NCBI GenBank assembly: GCA_004026145.2
Contig: CP034980.1
Location: 3,980,964-4,044,963 of the forward strand
Reading direction: 5' to 3'
Length of the DNA stretch: 64,000 bases
Origin: Takifugu bimaculatus
Lineage: Eukaryota > Chordata > Actinopteri > Tetraodontiformes > Tetraodontidae
Part shown: positions 37,356 through 48,020 of the stretch, piece by piece
How positions within the stretch are numbered: the stretch's first letter is position 1
Layout of the letters: every line of letters begins with the position of its first letter
Notes under the pieces: model-generated
The model's input: only the letters and a program-made list of their open reading frames with translations
Databases searched by the model: none
Told to the model about the DNA's origin: nothing
Position numbers and translations under genes: made by a program

Positions 37356-37446
37356 ATGCCCGCACTTCTGGGCCCCGTTTCCCGCTGCGGGTTCAGCGCT
37401 GCGCTCCTGGTTCTCTGGACCGTCTTCGCTGGCTTCTCCCGCGCTG
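37356..37446 (+). CDS. First coding exon of a secreted or membrane protein (signal peptide)
   Basis: This is the 5' coding exon of a gene that continues beyond it. The ATG at 37356 has A at -3, and an in-frame TGA lies 11 codons upstream (37320-37322), so this start is favoured. The exon encodes 30 codons plus one base and ends at GCTG|GTGAGT, a near-perfect donor, giving a phase-1 intron. The peptide begins MPALLGPVSR, has a basic residue at 10, a hydrophobic core at about residues 14-26 (AALLVLWTVFAGF) and a short polar end (S-R-A), which is a classic cleavable signal peptide routing the product to the ER. A lone signal-peptide exon with phase-1 donor and a first intron of at least 10 kb, perhaps over 26 kb, is typical of cell-surface receptors and neural adhesion proteins. 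The sequence is too short and too variable to name the gene. Confidence 0.8.
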
Positions 37447-37452
37447 GTGAGT
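37447..37452 (+). other. 5' splice donor of intron 1
   Basis: GTGAGT directly after the exon, matching the U1 consensus at all six intronic positions apart from the common G at +3. Confidence 0.8.
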
Positions 37453-39034
37453 TACATTTGAGCCGGTTAGAGTTCGTGAATTAGCTGTGTTTGTTAGGGG
37501 TTTTAAATAAAAAAAATAAATTAAATTAATGAATAAAAACACGCAAGGACGCGTGCACACGTGTCAAGTTGCTGGCGTTTCTCGCAGCCGCGCCGTTCTA
37601 CGGTCGCTGTTCGTGCGATTTGCCAGCAAGACAACTTGACAGTCAGCCTTTCAGGTCGACCACCAAGGTTAAAGTCGGAGACAGATGCTGCCGTGGCGCG
37701 CTCACGGACCCTCCGACGGGTGTGTTACAGGACGGGAAGTTGCGGCTGCACCTGCTTGGAAGCCGAGAGCGCAAAGCTGCACTTTAACGGGGCCCCTCAA
37801 CAATAAAACATTGCGTTCAGTGCCATTTATCTCCTCTCACCCCCCCATAAACAGGCGTCATTGGCTCTTTGCGAGTGCCAGCGTGAGCGCACTATCGGCT
37901 CGTTGATCATTCTGTTATTAAATTCTGGAGTTATTTCTCTGGGCAGAGCGGCCGTTCATCTGCCTGACCGCGGCGTGCCCTGCTGCCTGCCAACTCCATC
38001 ATTCAGCTCGACATTTCTCTCCGAGCAGGACACATTCCTGCTGCATTTGCAGAACACCGACAGCTTTTTTTTTTCTCTCACTGATTAATTATTATTTTAT
38101 GATGAAGCTCCTGGGACACCGCGATTCATACGTGCTGATGATGGACTGACTGGAAACAAGTTTCTTGGGCGGAACGAAAAAAAGAGAAACCCAGTCGCCT
38201 GTGCTATTGTTTAATCTGAAGCTAGATTGTAGTTTTGTTACATCTTAAAGACATCATTCATCGGTGAGCAGTAATAGTTGTGTGAGTGACATTTTAATTT
38301 GGCAAACAATCGAACCTCTGTCCAACGACCATCAAGATTACAGGGTGCTATTGAGCACAACCAAGCCAGGGAAATCTGATTTGTTCAATGCAATCAATTT
38401 CCTTAATGGCCATAATGTGTCGTTTTTATTGTAATAACTTAATGGGATATGATGCAGGATACAGCAGGGTTCATACTCTGTCATCCTTTAATATAATAAA
38501 GTTTGAGGAAATAGTGCAGACTTGAATCTAAAAGCCCCCCATAAACCCAAATGAATAAAAACCATGAATGAATAAAAATCATGTCATGAACATGTGGCGG
38601 CACCGTGGACGCAAACATGGAGTTAAACTATTCAAATATGAGCATAATTTAATGCTCTTTATTTCAATTTTTTTGAAGTAAATGTGTTGTAAATGATTCT
38701 GTCTGACAGCAACTATCAGCCTTGCAGAGATGCGGCTGAATTTTACACATCATTTGCCTTTTGCTTGTTTCCGAACTGTTAACCCTGCTTCAGACACCAG
38801 GCAAACATGTTAAAGTTGGTGTAATTGTGTCTCTTGCTTAAGGACATGGAGACGATGAATTAAGAGGGCTTTTCTTTTGCATTAATGAGTTTGTAATTAT
38901 GAATATATTAGGATTAGATAAACAGCCATGCTCCGGGGACGTCATGTACCGCGCTAACTACAGTAAGTAGCAGCGATATTTTCGAGTCGTTTTTCAAGCA
39001 CGTTGCTGTGTTTGGTTTGGGTTGCTGATGTATG
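37453..39034 (+). other. Start of intron 1, CpG-rich then AT-rich
   Basis: The first half-kilobase still belongs to the CpG island and carries overlapping + strand frames of 72-81 codons that are composition effects. From about 38.1 kb the DNA becomes AT-rich and featureless. Confidence 0.5.
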
Positions 39035-39250
39035 GGTGCCTCAGTGGGTCTAGGTGCTGTCGCCTCACAGCAGGAAGTGCATGTCGTTCCTGTCATTATG
39101 TCAGATTTAAGACTGTAAAAGTCCCCACGGTGCACTGCTGTTTGACTCTGTCTTCGTGCGCACGGTGATAGACAAGCACTCTGTCCAGGGTATTTCACTG
39201 GCTTTCACTCAATGCATGCTGGGATAGGCTCCCAGCCCTTGTCTGACCCT
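39035..39250 (+). mobile_element. Decayed fish tRNA-type interspersed repeat
   Basis: Two blocks match a very common fish repeat remembered from many genomes. The first is TAGGTGCTGTCGCCTCACAG and following bases (39051-39077), the degraded tRNA-like head. The second, TGATAGACAAGCACTCTGTC through GCTGGGATAGGCTCCCAGCCC (39166-39239), is its conserved tail. The middle has diverged or been partly replaced. The element lies inside the presumed first intron, in sense orientation. Boundaries are approximate and no target duplication is visible. Confidence 0.65.
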
Positions 39251-40270
39251 GAATGACAATGAGCTGTTTCATGAAGTAGATGAATACAGGAACACACGGT
39301 AGGTAAAATCATCTTTTATTCCCCTGTGTTTTACTGTATTTGGAAGTAGAGCCCTCGTCCTGTCAGTCTGGATCACCAACGAGGACAGCGCCAGCGTCTC
39401 CGCCGCTCCAAGGCTACTTTAATAGAAGAGTGACTCTCATAAATGGATCAAAAAGGTAATTTGGAGTCCAGTTCTGACTCCGGGAGGGCCGGTACAGCCT
39501 CAGAGATCAGTGCAGCCCTCCTCTCCGGGGAGTCAAGGCGCTGACTCGGCGTTCTCCTCTATCAAAAGAAGACTTGTATCCCCCTCCTTTTTTTTTTGCA
39601 GAGAAACATAATTCAGTGAGTAACAAAGGTGGACCTGTCAATCTGAATTTGAGCTGGTTGAGCAGTTTTACCTTCACCGTGTTGTGAGTGATGTGACTGA
39701 TCAGATGGGAGGTAGCGTAGCGGCGGGATTATTTTAGCCTCAGGAACAAAGAAGTGTGCGTGTCTGATGTGAACATAAGAGAGATAAGTGCAATTTTGTA
39801 TGTTTACGATGACTATTTCCACTTCCTTAAGACTGCTGTACAAATACAAATAATACGATTTTGGTGAAAGCCACCAACTTCAGGATTGTTGCTGTTTTTT
39901 AGGTATTAAAAATAATAAATGACTTATATTCTGGCACTGGCACGGTACATGTTGTCAGGCCCTCATTATACCCTCATGAACAGCCTGTCAGAAGCTCAGT
40001 CATTCAAGCACAGAGAAAGAATTCAGCACTTTTCTTTTTCCTTTCTTTTTCCCTGTTATGCCAAACAAGAGCGTTGCCAGGCAATTGTTGTCTGGTTCAG
40101 CGAGGGATCATGGGATTTGGTAACTGGCACCTTCATAGGCGAACAGTCACCTCCGAGGAGTTTCCACAGGGTGTAAACCTCGTGATGATGCAAGGAGATG
40201 GCCATTTAATGACAAGAAGCAGAAATCTGTTGCATAATGCAGTAATTAACAAGGGCTTTTGTTTTCGTCA

Positions 40271-40289
40271 CCCCCCCCCCCCCCCCCCC
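40271..40289. repeat. C19 homopolymer
   Basis: Nineteen consecutive C followed by ACCACCACCCC. This is the longest homopolymer run of G or C in the window and a likely assembly or length-error hotspot. Confidence 0.9.
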
Positions 40290-43200
40290 ACCACCACCCC
40301 ACATCGCTGCTCCTTCTAATGTAAATCATCTTAGCTGCTTTTCTTTGGGCCACTTTTGTCTCCCTTCATTAACTTACTAAGGATGTGATAAGAAAAGTGA
40401 AAAGCTGAATTAGCATATTTTATTGGAGGGAATTGCCTTCTGGTCAGAGAAATTTAAAACTGCTTAATTTCTGTCTGAAATGATCGGCATGTACTTGGAT
40501 GGGTGAAGCCTTCCACGGGCAATAATGTAGTTTAGTAGCAGGAAGAGACTTCCTTCCCTCCAGTCTTGGAAGATGAATTCAGTTGCCACTGATGATGGGA
40601 GTTGCTGTGCACCATGGGGAAGAAATATAGAAAATAATTTATGTTTTTGGATGCTAAAACATACTAGATTTGGCAAATGAAAAATCCAAAAGAAAAGCAA
40701 AATCCAGTTCCTTCTTTTGGTCTTTCTTAGAAACACAAATGCTTTCAACCGTCTTGCCGCTAACGGAATTTAAATTGGGCAGCATCAAAATGAAAAAGCA
40801 CATTGGACTGATTTATTGGCTGGGAAAAAAGCTTGATTAATGTAGGTTTTAAAATTCCCATTCCTTGGTGTTAATTTGTCTAAAAAATAAATAAAACAAA
40901 CAAACCAAACGAAGCTTCTCTCGTCCAAGTCGGGCTGAATGTAATCCCTTCACCCTGAGTTACTGTGATTAATGGAGGCTGAGATAATAGTTCAGCATAA
41001 ATGAGTAAAAGGTAAACAGCGCTCGTCGGCGCAGGTCAGCGTTAAACGATGGGCGAGCACGCTCCGTTTGGTGACGAATAACCAGGCGCCTTATCTTTCA
41101 GAAGGCTGGACGCTTATCATTTGTAAGCGGCAGTCCTGAGGAGCGAGCGGAAGGACACGGGCGTTGTCAAGGCCGCGTGGCGGATGAACCTTGCGTAAGG
41201 ATGCGACTTTGGTGTTATTTTCTGCAGCCTGCGCAGAGGCCCCCGCAGAGGCACTGCGTCTCTGTCAGGCGCTGCACTTTTTAGACCAATTACCCCCCCC
41301 CGTGCCAACTGGCTGATGCAGGCTCACCTTATTTGAGAGGGATCTGAGCCGCGTTACAACATGGCTGCCATCCGCTGTTCTATCTAGGCCATCCAAACAT
41401 CTTTCACCTGTAATGCAGGCTGAGATTATCCCCGTCTCTCATCCCCGGACTAAAATCTAGAGAAGGCCCCGGAGCTGACACGGTGTCAGCAGGTTGGTGA
41501 TTGCTGCTGCGCTCCTGTTGCTGCTCTCGGCGTCGTGTGTTCAAGGGCCAGCGATGAAAAGTGTGGATGAGCTTGTTGAGCAGAGGACTCAGCCTTTTCT
41601 AGCAGCTCGCTCTGATCAGATGTTCTGTTTCCACCTCTCTCTCTTTCATCCTGGGAGGGTTGAAATTGACCCAATGGAAGTTAAGAACGGTGACAGCAAC
41701 CAGCTTGCTGTTTCGTTCACTTATTTAATCTCAATACTCCAGAACTGTTTAGTTTTAGCTGAGCGGGAATCTTTTGACTGTCACCAGAACGTCCTCCTCC
41801 CGGATGTGGAAGTGGTTTTCTTTTGCGTGATGCGTGTTTTTATTGTACCTGATGTGCCTTCCTGCTGCTCAATTTGTACAATAGTGGTGAGTTAGGAGAT
41901 GCTTCCAGATCCTTCCTGTTCTCCAGGTGATCAATACTCCCCTCCAAATGGTTAATTGGCCATCAGTCACTGTCGGTGGGAGCGCTTAGAAACCCAGAGG
42001 TGTCCTAGTGCAGCTCATAATAAGAGAGTGTCCAGTCCTCTGGGTCCTCTTCTGGCCTTTACATTAGACCAGGCAATAGCCAGGGGAAAGTGGATCTGAA
42101 TGCAATATGGAGAGCCACAGATTAATAGTTCCTTAGTAAGACCGCTGGGGACCTATGTGAAAGCCACTTCCACTATATTCCATAATGTAGCACAACTGCA
42201 AGAAGACTGCACAATAAGTTGTTTTTGAAGAAAACCGCATGAAGGTCATTTGACAGAAAATGGAAACTTGCCTGATAGAATGCCATTGCGTAAAATCATT
42301 AGCATCCATCCATCCATACATGGCAGAAATCCTACAAATTGATGTTTATTCCTTTCAGCCAATAGCAGTCAGCCTCGGTGTAAGTACGCACTCAAGGTCG
42401 GCGCAGTCATTCTATAGCAGATGTACATCAATTCCACAGTTAATAAGCTAATTTCTGCGATTCGCTGTTGCCTGCTGTCAATTCTAACTGCGCATTTCCA
42501 ACGTCTGACCTCGTCCTAACTCGGAATTTCGATTTGTGTCGAGTGTTTTTGATGGGTTCGGCGTGGATAAGTATACGCTCCATATAAATGAAAAGACCGT
42601 ATATAAAAAAATAAATCCCAAAGTAAGATGGGCTCATATATTAATCAGTGTGTTTGTTAACAGGAACTCCAACACATTGTGGAAAATGTTGATAGCGTTG
42701 CTGCGCCCAGATAAATGAAAATATAATTCCTTGATAGATTACCACATCTATGAGGTCACCATCATCCCAACTTCTGAATTGTACCAAGTTATGAATCCAG
42801 CATCAAGTTAAATTGAGAACTTTCACTGCTTGCACAGCTCAGAAATGGTGCAATGTTTTGTGAGCCACGTCTGGAATCATAGCACAAAAGGCAATAACTG
42901 ATCAGATTCTTCCTTCTTACCTTTACATCAATTAATCCCATATTTTCCAGTAACTTGAAGTCACCTCCAGTGTTGGCTTTCAGAATACCCCTCTCAAATT
43001 TGAAGGATTGTTATCGGTTAGGAATTGACGCCTTTATACGCTTGTTGTTTTGCCAACCCCCTTCAGTGTAACAGGTAAAGGATGTCATTAGAATTCACCT
43101 TAGGCTGGGCTACCGAATCTGCCCTGCTGGCTCTTGATTGGTAAAGGTAGCTGAGACAGGTTGGGCTCAGACAGGGCCAGAATTTGTCATCTTGAAGGGA

Positions 43201-46200
43201 TTTTGTTGACAAGGCAGGAGGCACAGTGACCTTTTTCCTAATTGCATGTATGTCCAGGCACCGAGGCCTTAGGCAAGCAATTCAACTGAGTCAACAGTGC
43301 TGCGACTCTGGGAACACACATGAGTCTAGGCAGCGTGCATGGGATGTAAGGTTGGAATATGCTGGTGTTAGCATCTATTCTTCAGTGTTCCTGGCGTAAT
43401 TTGTCCCAGTCTTACTGCTTACATGATATAAAGAAGTTTAAAGACCAGATTTTTTGCTAACTTCCTCCTCCTTCGATATCAACATCGCATGGCTCGATTT
43501 TCAGAAAACATGAAGCATTTATCAGCTCCTCTGACTGTGTAGCAACAAGAAAACAGCCTCTCCGATCTAAGTAGGTCCCCGTGTTATTGTTTTTCCCAAA
43601 CAAACCATTTCCCGCTGTGAAACGAGGGCTCAACATTACCGATTCGTGCCGTAAAACTAAGCAGCACATTTTCTTGGCAAGGCCATCAAAAACACCAAGC
43701 TCGCGGAAAACACATTCAGGTCCTCACTTTAATAGAATTAACAATGACAAATCTAGCTCCCACTGAGGCGAGACGCTCCCTGTTTTGTACAACACACGCT
43801 CCTCGCTTGATTATGGCCTCTGTGCTTGGAAAATGTCCGCTCATTTTGCAATCTTTTCTAATCAAAATGTGCTTTCACACCTCCAGTTTTCTTGTTTATC
43901 AATCGACTTTTAGAGGACAGAGCCGCTCTGCTTTCATTGTGTTTTTGTTAATTACTTAATCTTTAAAGCAGGTCCAATCAAAGAGGTGAACGAAGATGGA
44001 ATGGTTAGTGTCCAAAGACACTTCACTTCTTTCAAAAGTATGTATATTCAAAATCACAGCTATAATTGCACAATAATTCAGACTATTGCCTGTTGTCTTG
44101 ACTGTGCATGTTAGATGTGAGAGAAGTTTTAATTCAGCTGATGGGAGCCAGCTGGGAAGTGAGTGTTCAAATTTAAGAGGTAGGTAAAAAAAAAGAAGAA
44201 GCTGATATTAATTACTGAGCTGTGAGTTGGTTTCATGCCCAGCTTTTCAGTGCGTTCCCACTGATGCAGGATCTCATAAACACCAAATGTAGCAAAATGA
44301 GGTTTTTTTCAAGTTCATGGGAGAAGCCGGATCCAATCGTGATAATATTTTAGCCTGTATGGAAATCTGGAGTATTATTTAGGTAAGCAGATGTGACGAT
44401 GTTAAGAATTAATGTCACACATGAAGATAAAACCCTGGTCTTGGCCGTCAGAGCCAGCAGGTCCGGGTTTTGCCTCTGACAGTTTACACTCTCAATTTTT
44501 TGACAAAACGGTTTAGTTTCCTGTGTGATTGTGCCAAATCCAGACTTCTTGGGTATCATCAGGAGATACTTTGCATGAATAGAGGATATATTAGATATCG
44601 GAGTTCAGATTGGAGAATATTGATTGAAATTTTGCTGCTGTGTCCTTTGGGTTGAAAACGCAGAAGCTCCGTTCAGTTTGGCCATTTTAATTAATTTGTC
44701 CAACATGCAGGCGCGCATATGGTGACCAGGAAACGAGGATAGGAGGGTCTGTTGCTGTGATGTGGCTGTCATTTAATGAGAGTGAGCAGGAGTCCAATTT
44801 CAAGCAGTGATTGAATGGACGCTGGCCTCTGACAGAGCTCGGATCACACAGTATTGTTAACAGCTGTTCTAATGACTTCATCCATCCTTTATTTCCGAAC
44901 CGCTGTGGCAAATTTTTCTTCCCAATTCAGAACATCCCATCAGTCATGCGCCAATGACACTGCAGAGGATTATTCATCACCATTATTTCTGCTAATTGCG
45001 GCTGGGAAATCAGTCGCAGAGTATGCGGCATGACGTGAAAAATCGCTCGCTAGGTATGAAGACCCACAGCGTTAGCCTGAAGAAAAGGTTCTGGTTATGA
45101 CAGCGGCCAAGAGATTCTGCCCAGGATGTTTTCAGATGTCTGTCTGTGTTTGAACTAACATGGTAGCACTGAACAGCGCTGCGAGAAAAGTGCCTGTCAA
45201 GTGTTGTAAAAGTAATTGTATGACAATAAACATGGCAGCGTTTAGATTCCAGCATTCCATCTTAAGCCAAAGTGTAATAAAAAGGAAGTAAGGGATCAGA
45301 AAAGCACCTTCTTGTTGGGCAGATGAAGGCAAATTCACCTCTTTTCTTCTGTTCTGTGCAATGAATAAAAAGGAGGGAATGGAATGAATAATGGAAGAGG
45401 AGTGGAGCATCTGGATATTTGTTATTTTGCTCAATCCGTTTTCGGTCAACCTGAGAATATTCCGGCTCCGCCCAAATGTGCCTTCATTTACCCAAGCCGG
45501 GGCCTCACCACCACCAGAAATACTTTCACGCACACAAACACTGACTCTTCGTCAGTCGTTTGAGAGGAAAATATCCCGAGTTGCAAAAACCTGGTTGCTA
45601 TGGAAGGGCTGGAGTTTTTCCTCTCTATTAAACCCTGGCTGTGTGTGGGGTGTGACAGACAATAAACCCATTAAGATGCCATCTTCCATCCCTGTTAATA
45701 GTTGTGCAGGTGTCAGACAGCCACTGTGTTGCTGGATTTATCTGCAGGAATCCAGAGGATGTTTTGAAGTGCACCTTCTACAGCAGCTCTAAAGAAGTTT
45801 CTCAATAGTAAGTCAATACTTGTGAACTTCTAAAGTACTTTCCACCATTGCTGCTGCTCTCACTGGCCATGACATTGTGGGATATCTACAATTCCGAAGC
45901 CCACACAAGTCACGTGTGATAGATACTTGATGAACTAGCAAGCACACATCTGGGCACTTGGAAGTTTGCGTATTATGAATTGGAGCACTTGGGCGGTGAG
46001 TGGTGGGGCTTCACAAGTGAGGAAGAACGCAAACCACCGTAGTTGAGCAAACTGTTGTTTACCTTGTCACTTCATCAGGTGCCAGATGGGAGATTACACA
46101 ATAGAACGGGACTGGGCGTCATTGAGTGGGAGATGGGGACCTTGGTACGCTTCCATGACAACAGCTGACTTAACAAATGGAAGAGGAGCAAACAAATATA

Positions 46201-46973
46201 GTGGCAGGAGCAGATGAAGCTGACAGAAACTCCATCCAGACCGGGTTAAACTCTGTCTTGTTCATGAACTCAAGGCCCACTCTGGTTTTTAGCTGTAGCC
46301 AGGCCCGTGTCTCTGTCTCGGTGGCGTGTTTGACCATGAAGGAGGATTTGGCTCCTCTTTTTGAACCCTTTGTGTTTGCCACTGCATGTTTCTGCTGTTT
46401 GGCCAGTCAATTGGACTGTTGTCATGGAAGCGCACCAGAAGTTCTTCCCTGCAGTAGAGGGGTTCCTTTACTCCTCCACCTTTAAAACAGCAGAATTTAT
46501 GTCCCGAGCCCGGTTGATTAACCTCTGATATCGCCGCAGCTGTTTGACTTCTGCTGCGTGAATAATCGTATTTCTTCTCCTGTCAGGAATACAGACTGTG
46601 TTCCTTAATCTCTCCCTTAATGTGTGACGGAAGTGCCAAACCACAAAATATTGCAGGCCAGAGTTGGCAGCTTAAAAGGATATTTCTGGTGTGTAAATTG
46701 CCTGATTTAGAACTTGGACAGATTGTTTTAAGGGAGGCTCGTTCCTAAGCCAAAAGCAGTTTGGCTTGTTTTCTAATTTCTTGCTTTGCGGCATGCACGT
46801 CCAATGGTTCCGTTGTGACATTTTCACAAAGGCGGCAATTAAATAATCGTCTGGGATGGGGAGGGAATCGTTGCTGAAAATGCCACTGCTAAATTAGATG
46901 CATTATGTTTGTTTCCCCCACGTGAGAGTTTTTAAGAGCATCATTTGTTACACACTCTTTAATCTTTGTACAA

Positions 46974-46986
46974 CCCCCCCCCCCCC
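46974..46986. repeat. C13 homopolymer
   Basis: Thirteen consecutive C, one of several long C or G runs in the presumed intron. Confidence 0.9.
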
Positions 46987-47904
46987 AGCAGAAGTCTTCA
47001 AGTCTGAGTTTTAATTGTTAGACTTGCTCTGATGTCTGCTGAAGTGTGTGTCTCTCCACTCATGAAGATAAAATTGTGAAATATGAAGGTTCCGTTTGTT
47101 TTTTCTTTTTTATCGGTACCTTTGTTCTCTACAGATGGAAACATGAAGCCACACCTCCCATAGTGAATTATTAACATTTCCACAAGTAATATCTTTATTC
47201 CTGCAAAAAAATCACCAAAAACCAATCTGGAGTATTATCCGTGCCTCTGTAACACACTGCCATTTTGCGTTAAGCCAGCTCTGATGTATAGAGCCTCCAC
47301 AGCCGGGTGCAAATCGCCCGCGGCCCCACAAGTCCGAAGCTGCCAACCAACCCTTTTAGTGTCTATAGAAGGATTTGTGCTGTTGTCTCCACAAATGGAC
47401 CACAAGCTGGTGTCCCCTTTATTACTTTATTCTGCCGGAACTGAAGCAGGAAAATGGCTGTAACGTCTTTGATGGATGGGAAGAGTTGGCAAGTCTGTGG
47501 TTGCCTTTAATTTGGAGCATAAACATGATTGTGCTGAGTCGCAGCGAAATCATCGCACATGAAAGATTTTTGACAAATCTGCAGCATTTTCTTTTTGGAC
47601 ACGAAGGCATGATACTTCTCTGCTCCGGATTCTTCTTCTCTCCTCTCAGCATATGATGCCCAACTGCTCAAATGATTTTAAAGGATGGAAAGTGTTTGAT
47701 TTACACGAGTCTAAGTTATCAGCTCTGAACAGGCCGTGTAGCGTCCCTGTTATCATCCAATCCCAGCCGCTTGCACAGTTTCTGCATGTTTTTTGAGCGC
47801 AGCCTTAAATGTGATGACAATAGTCACGAACGTCGAGACAAAAACTGCCACTTACAGCAAAATGCCAGCCTCCCACTCCCGCCTAATTTTTTTTGTTGTT
47901 CCAG

Positions 47905-48020
47905 ATTCTCCAGCTGCGTGTTTTGACAAGAAGGCCGGGCTGCTGTACAGCGCGTGCACGGACACGCTGCACACGGACTGTCATGGGTGCTGCCCACCCC
48001 GACCTCTGTCACACAATTAG
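47905..48020 (+). CDS. Candidate alternative terminal exon, Cys-rich, phase-compatible with exon 1
   Basis: A strong acceptor precedes it: branch-point-like CTAAT at about 47883-47887, a T-rich tract, then CCAG ending at 47904. Joined to the single leftover base of the signal-peptide exon, the frame is open for 38 codons to TAG at 48018-48020. The peptide starts DSPAACFDKKAG and contains five cysteines, including an HGCC motif, as might suit a small secreted product. The exon region is unusually CpG-rich for this intron. There is no good donor before the stop and no nearby AATAAA on the + strand, so it would need to be a terminal exon with a weak 3' end. It could be a chance open frame in a CpG-rich patch. 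I recognise no family. Confidence 0.2.

Larger units (their letters stand above)
36820..37990 (+). promoter_or_regulatory. CpG island promoter of the signal-peptide gene
   Basis: CpG dinucleotides become abruptly frequent from about 36.82 kb and stay so through exon 1 and the first 0.5 kb of the intron, against a CpG-poor background. Within it, GATAAATA at 37085-37092 is a weak TATA-like element that would put a start site near 37115 and give a 5' UTR of roughly 240 nt. A dispersed CpG-island start is equally possible. The 168-codon minus-strand frame at 36774-37280 is a composition effect of the island. Confidence 0.65.
39251..47904 (+). other. Presumed intron 1, unique sequence
   Basis: No convincing exon is present. 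It contains a 19 bp C run at 40271-40289, C runs at 41291-41299 and 46974-46986, and one candidate short acceptor-donor segment near 39595 that is too small to call. Longest open frames (133 codons at 41494 and 45391) show no family features. Confidence 0.5.

Noticed and set aside
41220..41275. Candidate exon after TTTTCTGCAG
   Set aside because: No usable donor and the sequence is a partly repeated GCAGAGGC motif, so coding character is not convincing.
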